A DNA stretch of 64,000 nucleotides, taken from NCBI GenBank assembly GCA_019638395.1, contig JAHBTX010000004.1, forward strand, positions 62,001-126,000, given 5' to 3'. A model generated the notes under the pieces. It made no database searches. It had not been told where the DNA came from and saw only the letters and a program-made list of their open reading frames with translations. This document shows positions 25,893 through 34,754 of this stretch, one piece after another (the stretch's first letter is position 1; every line of letters begins with the position of its first letter). Source of the DNA: Cyclobacteriaceae bacterium. Lineage in GTDB: Bacteria > Bacteroidota > Bacteroidia > Cytophagales > Cyclobacteriaceae. Position numbers and translations under genes: made by a program.

Positions 25893-26745
25893 CCCAATAG
25901 TAACTATAATTTGTGTTTGCTACAATCAGGCGCGGTTTGTTGTCGAGGCTTTGGATTCGGTTGTTGCGCAAACCTATCAGCCTATCGAGTTGATTGTGAT
26001 TGACGATGGCAGCACCGATGGCAGCCCTGAAATTATCAAGCATTGGATAGCAGCACATCCGGAAACGGTTTTATTGCTTAACGCTACCAATCTTGGGTAT
26101 TGCAGAACGTTTAATAAAGCCGCAGCACTTTCAAAAGGAAAATACCTGATTGATCTTGCTGCTGATGATATCTTATTACCCAATCGGGTGGAAGTTGGTG
26201 TTACAACCCTGGAATCAACACAGCAAGCGGGTGTAACTTTTTCGGATGCTGAGCATGTGGATGAAGCTGGCGTTAAAATCAGTTTGCACTCCGATCGGTT
26301 TCCACATTACACCATTCCATCAGGCGATATTTATAAAGAACTTATAAGCCGTTTTTTTATTTGTTCACCTACCATGATGTTTTCCCGAGCAATGTTTAAT
26401 GATATGGCTGGATACGATGAGACTTTAATATATGAAGATTTTGATTTCTGGATCCGGTCGTCACGAAAGTGGCACTATGTATATACACCACAAGTGTTGG
26501 TAAAAAAAAGAAAAGTTGCGGGCTCATTATCCGAAAGGCAGTTTAAGATTCGTTCGGATCAGTCTTTAACAACCCTGCGTGTTTGTGAAAAAATTCTTCA
26601 ATTGAATGAAACAGAATCAGAACGTAAAGCTTTGAATTCCCGGCTTTGGTATGAAATGCGTGTAAATTTGCGGTTGCTTAATTTTAAAATCGCGTCAGAA
26701 TTTTTTAGGCTGTGGAAACGTAATAGAAGCAATCTTAAACTCTGA
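25885..26745 (+). CDS. glycosyltransferase family 2
   Basis: 286 residues of the GT-A fold. VTIICVCYNQARFVVEALDS opens the nucleotide-binding part, followed by VIDDGSTDGSPEII, the metal-binding region DLAADDILLPNR (DxD equivalent AADD) and YDETLIYEDFDFWIR, which carries the presumed catalytic Glu-Asp. No membrane helix, so cytosolic or peripheral. It overlaps the preceding gene by 8 bases. The sugar donor and acceptor cannot be deduced. Confidence 0.9.
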   Translation: MTNPIVTIICVCYNQARFVVEALDSVVAQTYQPIELIVIDDGSTDGSPEIIKHWIAAHPETVLLLNATNLGYCRTFNKAAALSKGKYLIDLAADDILLPNRVEVGVTTLESTQQAGVTFSDAEHVDEAGVKISLHSDRFPHYTIPSGDIYKELISRFFICSPTMMFSRAMFNDMAGYDETLIYEDFDFWIRSSRKWHYVYTPQVLVKKRKVAGSLSERQFKIRSDQSLTTLRVCEKILQLNETESERKALNSRLWYEMRVNLRLLNFKIASEFFRLWKRNRSNLKL

Positions 26746-26752
26746 TCAGAAG

Positions 26753-27670
26753 CTACTTCCGCGTATCTTCTCCGGTTACCATACTTACATAACTGTTGTA
26801 GCGGCTGGCGGCAATAGTTCTGTGTTCAACAGCATGCAATACAGCACACTTAGGCTCATTCATGTGCAGGCAGCGCGAACCAAACTTGCAATTCAATCGT
26901 AAGTCGCGCATCTCCGGGAAGTAATCTGAAATTTCCTGTGGCTCCATATCAACCAACCCCCACTCTTTGATGCCGGGGGTGTCAATAATAAAGGTACCTT
27001 CATTTACCTGAAACATTTCAGCAAAGGTGGTGGTGTGTGTTCCTTTTTCAGAATAATCTGAAATAGCACCGGTTGCAAGATTAAGTTCGGGTAGTAATCG
27101 GTTTAAGAGGGTTGATTTACCAACACCGGAGTGGCCGGCCACCAATGTAACTTTTCCTTGCAGGTGCGATTGTACTTTTTCCATTTCAGCATCATGCCGG
27201 GCTGAAATTAATAGTATGGTTGCGCCTATCTGTTCGTATAAGCGTGTCAACGCATCAAGTTCTGCAAACTCTTTTGCGGTAAGCAAATCTTTTTTATTGA
27301 AAGCAATTAGCTGCGGAATGCGAAATGATTCAGCAGAAACCAGCACGCGATCGATAAAGCCCAACGAGGTGCGGGGTTGTTTTAAAGTAGCCAAAACCAA
27401 TACCTGATTAACGTTGGCAGCCAACACACTGGCGTGGCCCGTTCTTTTAACAGACTTCCGCAACATGTGGTTTACGCGTGGTAAAATTTCGGTAATGATT
27501 CCCTCCTTCCCCAGGGCATCAAACTGCACTCGATCGCCCACGGCAATCGGATTACTTTCTTTAATACCTTCTAAGCGTAATTTACCCCGCACCCGGCAAG
27601 CGTAACGCAGTGCATCTTCACCTGCTACCTCGTACCACGATCCGGTAGATTTTAAAACGCGTCCAATCAT
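26753..27670 (-). CDS. rsgA: ribosome small-subunit-dependent GTPase A
   Basis: 305 residues. RsgA checks and releases factors during late 30S maturation. The order is OB-fold (MIGRVLKSTGSWYEV), a circularly permuted GTPase with G4 (NKKD) ahead of G1 (GHSGVGKSTLLN) and G3 (DTPGI), then a zinc motif with C-x5-C-x-H-x5-C (NCKFGSRCLHMNEPKC). The ATG at 27670 overlaps the TGA of waaA as ATGA, which fixes the start better than the TTG seven codons earlier. Confidence 0.95.
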   Translation of the reverse strand: MIGRVLKSTGSWYEVAGEDALRYACRVRGKLRLEGIKESNPIAVGDRVQFDALGKEGIITEILPRVNHMLRKSVKRTGHASVLAANVNQVLVLATLKQPRTSLGFIDRVLVSAESFRIPQLIAFNKKDLLTAKEFAELDALTRLYEQIGATILLISARHDAEMEKVQSHLQGKVTLVAGHSGVGKSTLLNRLLPELNLATGAISDYSEKGTHTTTFAEMFQVNEGTFIIDTPGIKEWGLVDMEPQEISDYFPEMRDLRLNCKFGSRCLHMNEPKCAVLHAVEHRTIAASRYNSYVSMVTGEDTRK

Positions 27671-28902
27671 GTGGTAAGTAGATTTTTGCAATAGGTGATT
27701 ATTTTATCAGTAGCACCCAGATGCTCGTGTATATAAGCTTTGGTTACTTCGCACGCTAATAAAAAATTCTCAGGCCTGCTCACCATTAACTCGTAATTAG
27801 CTTTCAGTTCGGAATAGTCGGCTACAGCAAAAGCCCCACCGCGCATAATCAATTCGGTAGCTTCTTTAAATTTCTCATAATTTTTGTTTCCAAAAAAAAC
27901 CGGTACTCCGTAGCATGCTGCTTCTAATATGTTGTGTAATCCTTTACCAAAGGCGCCACCTACAAAGGCAAATTCACCGTACCGGTAAAGTGCCGATAAC
28001 AACCCCACGTTATCAATAATTAAAACGGTAGCATCTAAGTCGGCAGGGTTTGAAAACCGGGTACACCTTACTTCTACACTTGCTTCAATTTGTTGTAAAA
28101 ATGGTTCTGAAATTTCGTGCGGTGCTATTATAAACTTGAGTGAATGTTGGTGCTCGTTAATAAATGGAGCAATTACTTCTAGGTCTTCAGGCCACAAACT
28201 ACCCACCACCAATACACGCTCGGTTCCTTTAAATTTTTCGGCAACTGCAATGGTTTTATTTTGTTGGGTAATAGCATGCACACGATCAAACCGTGTATCG
28301 CCCGCTAAGGTTACCGCGAAAATGCCAATGTTTTTTAATAACCTAACCGATTGTTCATTCTGCACAAAGAAGTGATGGAAGTTTTGAAGGATTTTACGGA
28401 AAATGCTACCGTACCACTTAAAAAATAGTTGGTTCTCTCTGAAAATACTGGAGATGGAAAGTATGGGTACCTGGTGTTGTTTTAATGTTGTAGTGTAATT
28501 ATACCAGAATTCGTATTTAACAAAAATGGCAAGTGCAGGTTTTGTTATGGCCACAAACCTGCGGGCATTGCGGTGTGTATCCCAGGGTAAATAAAAGATA
28601 AAGTCAGCACCGGCATAATTCCTTCGCACTTCATAACCGGAAGGCGAAAAAAAAGTGAGTAGAATTTTATAAGCCGGAAATTCTTTGCGAATCATTTCCA
28701 ACACGGGCCGGCCCTGCTCAAACTCACCCAGCGATGCACAATGCATCCAAATGAGTTTACCCGATTGGTTTGAAACAGCGGCATTAAGCCGGGTAAAAAT
28801 ATGCTTGCGCCCGTTTACAAAAAGTTTTGCTTTGGGATGAAACAACGCAGCCAGCCAATAAGCGAGGCGCAACAAATGAATGGCTAAAGAATAGAACCAC
28901 AT
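27667..28902 (-). CDS. waaA: 3-deoxy-D-manno-octulosonic acid (Kdo) transferase
   Basis: 411 residues, GT30. The enzyme adds Kdo from CMP-Kdo to lipid A precursors on the cytoplasmic face of the inner membrane. An N-terminal anchor (MWFYSLAIHLLRLAYWLAALF) precedes WMHCASLGEFEQGRPVLE, the acceptor-site Glu, and YLPWDTHRNARRF; VKYEFWYNY and VGGAFGKGLHNILEAACYG are the donor-site signatures. It forms a coupled unit with rsgA. The presence of waaA shows an LPS-bearing Gram-negative envelope. Confidence 0.94.
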   Translation of the reverse strand: MWFYSLAIHLLRLAYWLAALFHPKAKLFVNGRKHIFTRLNAAVSNQSGKLIWMHCASLGEFEQGRPVLEMIRKEFPAYKILLTFFSPSGYEVRRNYAGADFIFYLPWDTHRNARRFVAITKPALAIFVKYEFWYNYTTTLKQHQVPILSISSIFRENQLFFKWYGSIFRKILQNFHHFFVQNEQSVRLLKNIGIFAVTLAGDTRFDRVHAITQQNKTIAVAEKFKGTERVLVVGSLWPEDLEVIAPFINEHQHSLKFIIAPHEISEPFLQQIEASVEVRCTRFSNPADLDATVLIIDNVGLLSALYRYGEFAFVGGAFGKGLHNILEAACYGVPVFFGNKNYEKFKEATELIMRGGAFAVADYSELKANYELMVSRPENFLLACEVTKAYIHEHLGATDKIITYCKNLLTT

Positions 28903-29001
28903 GAGCCGCTAAATTACTTCTTAAAACCACAAATGTTGATGCGCCTGCCGGTTGGATTACGATAAATTAAATAACTTGCATAACCGTTTAAACTTAATTC
29001 T

Positions 29002-30009
29002 ATGAGAAAAGCCTGTATTCTATTTGTTGTATTCGCTGTTTCATTTGCCTCCTGGGCTCAGGATATAAACGACCTAATTAAAGGAAGCGTGGAAGATGCC
29101 AATAAGTTGGTGGAAGGCTATACAACCCCGGCATTAAAAGCTTTTGGTTACGGACTTAACCAGGGTTGGTATAACACCGCAAAACCTCACAAAACGCTTG
29201 GTATTGATCTTACATTTTCAGCATCTGCTGTTTACATCCCTAATTCAGATTTATTTTACAAGGTTGATAATAGTCAACTGCAAGAAGTTGAATTAGTAAG
29301 TGTGGGCGGGGTGCCCATAAGTAATTCAGGTGTGGGCAATGTGCCAACTATTTTTGGACCGGATGTAACACCTACTTATAATGCTACTAATGGGGCTGGG
29401 AATTTCGATGGCCCGGGCGGAGTGGATTTGAAAAAAGAGCTTGGCATACAAGCTATGCCAGTGCCTATTGCAAACCTCGGTATTGGTTTGCCAAAAGGTT
29501 TTGACCTTAAGTTTCGGTTTGTTCCAACGCTTCAAATTGGCGATGATGCCGAGTTTGGCCTCTTTGGAGTAGGTGTAATGCACGATGTAAAGCAGTATAT
29601 ACCCGGAATCAAAAACCTACCGTTCGACTTATCTGCGTTTGTTGGCTACACTAAAATGAAACTAACCACCGAATTAGATGTGCAATCGGGTAATAACCAG
29701 CGTGCAACTTTTGAAGCTTCCGCCACCACTATTCAAGGTTTGATTTCAAAAAAGATTTCGGTACTTACATTTTACGGGGGCGTTGGTTTTAATGTAGCGA
29801 ATACAAAGGTTGCCGTATTAGGAGATTACGACCTTGATGAAGACGGATATACCGATGTTACTGATCCACTCAGCATTAAAGCCGATGCAAATGGATTTCG
29901 TACTACCGTGGGTATGCGGTTAAAATTAGCCGTAATTACATTTCATGGAGATTATACGGTACAGAAGTACAACACCCTTACCGTGGGCTTTGGTATAAAC
30001 ATTCGATAA
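29002..30009 (+). CDS. DUF6588-like exported beta-barrel protein
   Basis: 335 residues with a clear signal peptide (MRKACILFVVFAVSFASWAQ). The rest alternates short hydrophobic beta strands and ends in a strand TVGFGINIR, the usual end of an outer-membrane barrel. YTTPALKAFGYGLNQGWYNTAKPHK near the N-terminus matches the family I know as DUF6588. Function unknown. It lies alone, diverging from waaA, with a terminator after it. Confidence 0.72.
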   Translation: MRKACILFVVFAVSFASWAQDINDLIKGSVEDANKLVEGYTTPALKAFGYGLNQGWYNTAKPHKTLGIDLTFSASAVYIPNSDLFYKVDNSQLQEVELVSVGGVPISNSGVGNVPTIFGPDVTPTYNATNGAGNFDGPGGVDLKKELGIQAMPVPIANLGIGLPKGFDLKFRFVPTLQIGDDAEFGLFGVGVMHDVKQYIPGIKNLPFDLSAFVGYTKMKLTTELDVQSGNNQRATFEASATTIQGLISKKISVLTFYGGVGFNVANTKVAVLGDYDLDEDGYTDVTDPLSIKADANGFRTTVGMRLKLAVITFHGDYTVQKYNTLTVGFGINIR

Positions 30010-30022
30010 TTACCTGAATAGA

Positions 30023-30053
30023 AAAAACGGCTCGCACCTGCGGGCCGTTTTTA
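30023..30053. terminator. bidirectional terminator
   Basis: A 13-bp stem AAAAACGGCTCGC / GCGGGCCGTTTTT (one G-T pair) around ACCT, with T runs on both strands. It lies between the convergent DUF6588-like and enoyl-CoA hydratase genes. Confidence 0.85.
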
Positions 30054-30072
30054 TTTTAAATGAGCTCAAGGA

Positions 30073-30846
30073 TTATTGCCCTTTAAACTCAGGCTTACGT
30101 TTTTCAACAAATGCCCTCATGCCTTCTTTTTGATCGGCCGAAGCAAACGTGAGGTAAAAATTTTTGCGTTCTAAGGTTAACCCTTCGTCTAAGTGTGTTT
30201 CAAAAGAACGGTTAATGGCCTCTTTTGCAAGTTGTACTGCTACGGGCGATAGCTGTGCAATTTCTTTGGCTAAGGTAAATGCTTCTTGAAGGTACATTTC
30301 TTTGGGTACTACTTTATTCACCAATCCATAAAAGTGTGCTTCCTCAGCCGATAAAAATCTGCCTGTTAAAATCAACTCCATTGCTTTGGCTTTGCCCACC
30401 GCTTTGGTAAGGCGTTGGGTACCACCGGCACCGGGTATCGTACCAATTTTTATTTCAGGCTGACCAAATTTTGCTGTTTCCGATGCAATCACCATATCGC
30501 ACGTCATCACAAATTCGCAACCACCACCTAACGCAAAGCCAGATACTGCGGCAATAATTGGTTTCTTTGTTTTACGAATTTGATCCCATGTAGTGAACTG
30601 ATCAAGCAACAACATATCTATAGCCGATTTGTCGGCCATTTGTTTAATATCAGCACCAGCCGCAAAGGCTTGTTCATTACCGGTAATGATAATTACCCGC
30701 ACGGCTTCGTTTTTATCCAGTGCCACCAGTGCATCACGTACCTCTTGCATTAATTGCGGGTTTAGTGCATTCAGTTCTTTGGGGCGATTAAGCTCAATCA
30801 GGGCAACGTGTGGTTCTTTTTGTTCCGTTACTTTAATCAGTTCCAT
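30073..30846 (-). CDS. enoyl-CoA hydratase/isomerase
   Basis: 257 residues of the crotonase family, which hydrates trans-2-enoyl-CoA in beta-oxidation. The oxyanion-hole segment AFAAGADIKQM, the first catalytic Glu region ALGGGCEFVMTCD and the second Glu in FGQPEIKIGTIPGAGGTQRL are all present, matching true hydratases rather than isomerases. No other beta-oxidation gene is adjacent. A terminator-like hairpin lies in its 5' region at 30917-30944. Confidence 0.92.
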   Translation of the reverse strand: MELIKVTEQKEPHVALIELNRPKELNALNPQLMQEVRDALVALDKNEAVRVIIITGNEQAFAAGADIKQMADKSAIDMLLLDQFTTWDQIRKTKKPIIAAVSGFALGGGCEFVMTCDMVIASETAKFGQPEIKIGTIPGAGGTQRLTKAVGKAKAMELILTGRFLSAEEAHFYGLVNKVVPKEMYLQEAFTLAKEIAQLSPVAVQLAKEAINRSFETHLDEGLTLERKNFYLTFASADQKEGMRAFVEKRKPEFKGQ

Positions 30847-30903
30847 AGTATTTTATCAGAGTTTATTTCAACCGTTAGCAAGGCAAAACTAAACTTTATA
30901 ACA

Positions 30904-30944
30904 GCTATAAAAAAGAAAGACCGCCTCACGTTTGAGGCGGTCTT
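30904..30944 (-). terminator. terminator-like hairpin in the leader of the enoyl-CoA hydratase
   Basis: A 12-bp perfect stem AAGACCGCCTCA (30917-30928) with TGAGGCGGTCTT (30933-30944). On the minus strand it is followed by TTTCTTTTTT, so it should stop leftward transcripts. It sits about 70 bases before the hydratase ATG, where an attenuator would be, or it ends a short unannotated transcript. Confidence 0.7.
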
Positions 30945-31084
30945 ATCTAACCAAAAGGCGGATAAAAAATGTGCTATGCGACTTTATATACAGCCGTAAA
31001 GTAGCTCGTAACCCCAATGGATGTTTAATTTTGAAAAATTGAGGTGAATGGGGTTTGATATATCCAAAATGTTTAAAATTTACT

Positions 31085-31546
31085 ATGAAAGTTCTTTTTG
31101 TTTGCCTGGGCAATATTTGCCGGTCGCCCATGGCCGAAGCCATTTTTAATCACAAAATCCAAAAACTGAATTTGCAGCATCTTATCTCGGCCGATTCGTG
31201 CGGAACCGGAAATTATCATATTGGCAGTCAGCCCGATCCACGTACTATAAAAACAGCAGAAAAGAATGGGGTAGAAATCTGGCACCAGGCCCGGCAACTT
31301 ACCACTGCCGACTTAGAAAAGTTTGATTACTTATTTGCGATGGATCAACAAAATCTGAAAAACATTTTGCGGCTACCCGATGCCGATAAGTATGCTCAGA
31401 AAATAAAATTGATGCGCGAATATGATCCGCAAGGGCCGGGCGATGTACCCGATCCGTACTATGGCACGCTGCACGATTTTCAATACGTGTTTGAAATGTT
31501 AGATCGCTCGCTGGATGAATTTATAAGTACAGAAATAAAATTATAG
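31085..31546 (+). CDS. low-molecular-weight protein-tyrosine phosphatase
   Basis: 153 residues. The P-loop CLGNICRSP (C-x5-R-S) at residues 7-15 holds the nucleophilic Cys and the phosphate-binding Arg; VPDPYYGT near the end holds the general-acid Asp. Such enzymes dephosphorylate tyrosines on bacterial tyrosine kinases linked to polysaccharide export, or other small substrates. The ATG at 31085 places the P-loop near the N-terminus; a start ten codons upstream is unlikely. It overlaps the convergent aspartokinase gene by 6 bases. Confidence 0.93.
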   Translation: MKVLFVCLGNICRSPMAEAIFNHKIQKLNLQHLISADSCGTGNYHIGSQPDPRTIKTAEKNGVEIWHQARQLTTADLEKFDYLFAMDQQNLKNILRLPDADKYAQKIKLMREYDPQGPGDVPDPYYGTLHDFQYVFEMLDRSLDEFISTEIKL

Positions 31547-32785
31547 TCGCACGAGTACTTGTAAAGTAGAGCGCGAGGATTGCTCTAATAAAACGCCTGG
31601 TTTATTGCGATACGTGTTAAAAGTAGTGGAGTCGTAATTCTTTACAGTGATTAGTGTTAAACCTGTATTATAATATACTTCAAAGTTTTTGCTCAAGGCT
31701 TCAATAAGGTGTAATGTTTTGGGTTCACGGTAATCCACACAAAATGAAAATGAGATGGCCGAGTTCTGCATTACGTTAATGCGTACATTGTGTTGCGTAA
31801 GTATGTTAAAGATAGTACCCATCTGTTGTTCGTTTACAAACGAGTAGTCAGTAACCTTGCACGAAATCAAACATTGGTTGTCTTTAAAAACAATGAGGGG
31901 TGGAAGCTTATCAAGCCTACAAAGATGAATGCGTGTGCCGGGCAACGATGGGTCGTCAAAGTTTTTTACCAATAAAGGTATGTTGGCATTGGCCAGGGGC
32001 TTAATGGTTTTAGGATGAATAACCGAAGCCCCGTAGTAAGTCATCTCGGCTGCCTCTTGGTAAGGTAGTTCATCAAACACAACAGCATCGGGCAAGCGCT
32101 TGGGGTCCGCACTCATCACACCGGGTACATCTTTCCAAATGGTAACCGATTCGGCATGGAGGGTAGCAGCAAAGATGGCTGCACTATAGTCGGAACCTTC
32201 GCGCCCCAGCGTGGTGGTTTGGCCTTCAGGTGTTGCGCCAATAAAACCCTGGGTTACGATAAGCTGGCTTTGCAGAATTTTTTTCAATCCCTGAACTTTT
32301 GATCGCGTTTGTTCCCAATTCACGTTGCCTTCGCGCCAGGAGCTATCAGTTTGAATATAATGGCGCGCATCTATCCAAGTTGCTGAAATTCCTTGCCGGA
32401 TTAAGAACTCACTTAAAATAAGTGAAGAAAGCAGTTCACCCTGGGCTACAACCTGATCATACACAAAATCATACGCACCGGTACTCGTAGCTGCGGCTGT
32501 CAGGTTTTCAACTTGTGTTGAAATGCGTGCAAGAAAAGCGGGAGTCTGGATTCCAAGTTGTTCAATTACCTGATGATGATAATCCTTTATTTCTTGTAAG
32601 GGAGCATCAAAGCTTTGCTGTGCCTGGGCCAATGAAATCACACGTTCAAGCGCATTGGTGGTTTTGCCCATGGCCGAAACCACAATCAAAAGCTGGTTTG
32701 CTTGGTGCTGGCGTACTATGGTGGCAACATTTATTATGGCGGCAGCATTTTTAACCGATGCCCCCCCGAATTTAAAAACCTTCAT
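31541..32785 (-). CDS. lysC: aspartate kinase
   Basis: 414 residues, monofunctional. The enzyme phosphorylates Asp, the first step towards Lys, Thr and Met. MKVFKFGGASV binds ATP and substrate, LIVVSAMGKTTNAL follows, and GREGSDYSAAIFA is the catalytic Gly-rich block (GRGGSD in most relatives; Glu replaces the third Gly here). The C-terminus carries paired ACT domains for allosteric control. It diverges from fbp and is not fused to homoserine dehydrogenase. Confidence 0.92.
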   Translation of the reverse strand: MKVFKFGGASVKNAAAIINVATIVRQHQANQLLIVVSAMGKTTNALERVISLAQAQQSFDAPLQEIKDYHHQVIEQLGIQTPAFLARISTQVENLTAAATSTGAYDFVYDQVVAQGELLSSLILSEFLIRQGISATWIDARHYIQTDSSWREGNVNWEQTRSKVQGLKKILQSQLIVTQGFIGATPEGQTTTLGREGSDYSAAIFAATLHAESVTIWKDVPGVMSADPKRLPDAVVFDELPYQEAAEMTYYGASVIHPKTIKPLANANIPLLVKNFDDPSLPGTRIHLCRLDKLPPLIVFKDNQCLISCKVTDYSFVNEQQMGTIFNILTQHNVRINVMQNSAISFSFCVDYREPKTLHLIEALSKNFEVYYNTGLTLITVKNYDSTTFNTYRNKPGVLLEQSSRSTLQVLVRL

Positions 32786-32882
32786 AAATGAAAATTATTG
32801 ATTTCAAACGTTTGCATAGCTATATTTCGCACGTTTTGCAAACCGGGGCCGAAGTTACTAAACCGGGTTAAACAATCTGCAC

Positions 32883-33890
32883 ATGGCTAGCTTTATGGAA
32901 TCATCGCGCATTGCTTTACCAATCGGAACGGCCCTCGACCGTTTCATTAAAAATAATCAAGACCAGTTTCAATATGCCAGTGGGGAGCTATCGCAGTTGC
33001 TGCGCGATATTGCGCTGGCATCGAAAGTAGTAAACCGCGAAGTAAACAAAGCGGGGTTAATTGACATTATGGGACCGATGGGTTCGCAAAACCCGGGTGG
33101 CGAGCAACAACAAAAGTTAGATGTGCTGGCTAACATTCGCTTTACGCGAGCACTTACTAAAGGAGGCGAAGCATGCGCTTTGATTTCGGAAGAAACCGAA
33201 GCGTATGTGGATTTGAATAATGCCGGTGGATATGTAATTGCGATCGATCCGCTGGATGGTTCTTCCAACATAGATGTGAATGTTTCGATCGGAACCATTT
33301 TTTCTATTTATCGAAGGAAGAGCGCCATCGGCAAACCCATTCAGGAAGAAGATATTTTACAAACCGGGGCCGAACAGGTTGCAGCTGGTTATATTTTATA
33401 TGGGTCATCGACTATGTTGGTTTATACAACCGGCCACGGAGTAAATGGTTTTACCTATGAAAGTACGTTGGGTGAATATGTACTCTCGCATCCCAACATG
33501 AAAATACCAGCCGATGGAAAAATTTATTCTATAAACGAAGGGTTAGCCAACTCATTTGCACCATCTGTATTGGATTACATTCAACATTGTAAAGATCAGC
33601 AATATACAGCCCGCTATATTGGTTCGCTGGTTGCCGATTTTCATCGCAACTTACTAAAGGGTGGCATTTACATTTACCCGGCAACAGGTAAAGATAAAAA
33701 TGGAAAACTTCGTTTGATGTACGAGTGTAATGCGCTTGCTTTTTTAGCTGAACAAGCCGGAGGTAGTGCATCGGACGGACAAGGAAGAATTCTGGAGATA
33801 AAACCGAAAGACCTGCATCAACGTACGCCTTTTTATGTAGGTTCAAGGAATATGGTACAGAAAGCGGTGGGGTTTGTGCATGCAAGTTGA
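32883..33890 (+). CDS. fbp: fructose-1,6-bisphosphatase, class I
   Basis: 335 residues. The gluconeogenic enzyme that hydrolyses fructose 1,6-bisphosphate to fructose 6-phosphate. The metal-binding block [20 protein letters not shown] is exact, SEETEA carries another metal-binding Glu, and [18 protein letters not shown] is the substrate-binding stretch. Cytoplasmic. It diverges from the aspartokinase gene across about 97 bases. Confidence 0.95.
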   Translation: MASFMESSRIALPIGTALDRFIKNNQDQFQYASGELSQLLRDIALASKVVNREVNKAGLIDIMGPMGSQNPGGEQQQKLDVLANIRFTRALTKGGEACALISEETEAYVDLNNAGGYVIAIDPLDGSSNIDVNVSIGTIFSIYRRKSAIGKPIQEEDILQTGAEQVAAGYILYGSSTMLVYTTGHGVNGFTYESTLGEYVLSHPNMKIPADGKIYSINEGLANSFAPSVLDYIQHCKDQQYTARYIGSLVADFHRNLLKGGIYIYPATGKDKNGKLRLMYECNALAFLAEQAGGSASDGQGRILEIKPKDLHQRTPFYVGSRNMVQKAVGFVHAS

Positions 33891-33949
33891 GGATTGTTAA
33901 TCTACATTATTGTTTGGCACATCAGTCAGAAACCAAAGTAAAATACATG

Positions 33950-34278
33950 TTAAAAAAGTAATAACGTAAGTATTATATTTTTATGCTCCCCTCTCTTCCA
34001 AATGATGATAGGTGGCAGATATCATCAAAAATGTAAAACTAATAATGGTAATTTTTAAGAAACATGTGGGGTAATGTGTGTATACTAAAGACAAGCAAGG
34101 TTAGCGTTCCTATTATTTCTGCCAACGCCAGACATTTGATCCATTGAGGTTGTATGTTTTCGAATCCAGTTATACCTTTTGCTGGTAAATCTTCTTTTGA
34201 TGTTAAAAGCTTAACGCCTCCTGTACACAAGAAAATTAATCCGAGTATTATTTGAAAACCTATCTTGGCAATATTCAT
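33950..34278 (-). pseudogene. DoxX-like membrane protein, broken by two frameshifts
   Basis: From ATG 34278 the frame reads MNIAKIGFQIILGLIFLCTGG ... IIGTLTLLVF, a DoxX-like N-terminal half, and stops at 34039 after 79 codons. The continuation is readable by changing frames twice: LKITIISFTFLMISATYHHLEE after a shift at the AAAAA run near 34056, then GEHKNIILTLLLFF after a shift near the GGGG run, ending at TAA 33950-33952. The rejoined chain of about 113 residues has the usual DoxX length, four helices and a YHHLxxGEHKN segment near the end. Both shifts fall at homopolymers, so real decay and sequencing error are both possible. Confidence 0.75.
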
Positions 34279-34381
34279 GGTTTAGAATTTTTTAGGGTTA
34301 GTGCCCTGTAGAGTGCGGTATGACTTTGCTAACAAGTATCCGCGCCTTTTTCGACAATATCCCACCGTTAAATTTTAAGTT

Positions 34382-34750
34382 TCATGTTTTAACTTTTACC
34401 TGTATCTGTGTGTTAATTTCTGCTACACGTGCCAATACCAGCTTCCTTATTAGCTTATCAGGTATTGGATGTTGTGGCGTGAATCGGATTACCGTTGATG
34501 AATAATTGTAACCTGACAAGGCTGATTTATGATTGTGCAATACATTGCCTTCCATGATGAAAAATGATAAGTGCGTCTTGGACGAACGAAACCCAACCGC
34601 TCTTTTCCCTTTGTAATAGAAGAAGGGAACACCCCTGCTTAGGCGCTCTTCAGCCCCAGGTATCAGGCTGCGGATATGCTTTCGGATATTTGCTAAGGTT
34701 ATTCGTTCATCTTTCGGAAGATTGCGGAGATAGTCTGAAACTTCGTTCAT
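34382..34750 (-). CDS. DUF1801 (YdhG-like) protein
   Basis: 122 residues. NEVSDYLRNLPKDERITLANIRKHI and GAEERLSRGVPFFYYKGKRAVGF match the DUF1801/YdhG family, of which Fra/YdhG-type members are proposed iron chaperones. No signal peptide. It follows the alpha/beta hydrolase gene by 4 bases in the leftward run. Confidence 0.85.
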   Translation of the reverse strand: MNEVSDYLRNLPKDERITLANIRKHIRSLIPGAEERLSRGVPFFYYKGKRAVGFRSSKTHLSFFIMEGNVLHNHKSALSGYNYSSTVIRFTPQHPIPDKLIRKLVLARVAEINTQIQVKVKT

Positions 34751-34754
34751 TGTA

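Noticed and set aside
30808-30999. Plus-strand 63-codon frame between the hydratase and phosphatase genes
   Set aside because: It overlaps the hydratase start and the hairpin, with no family or start signal.
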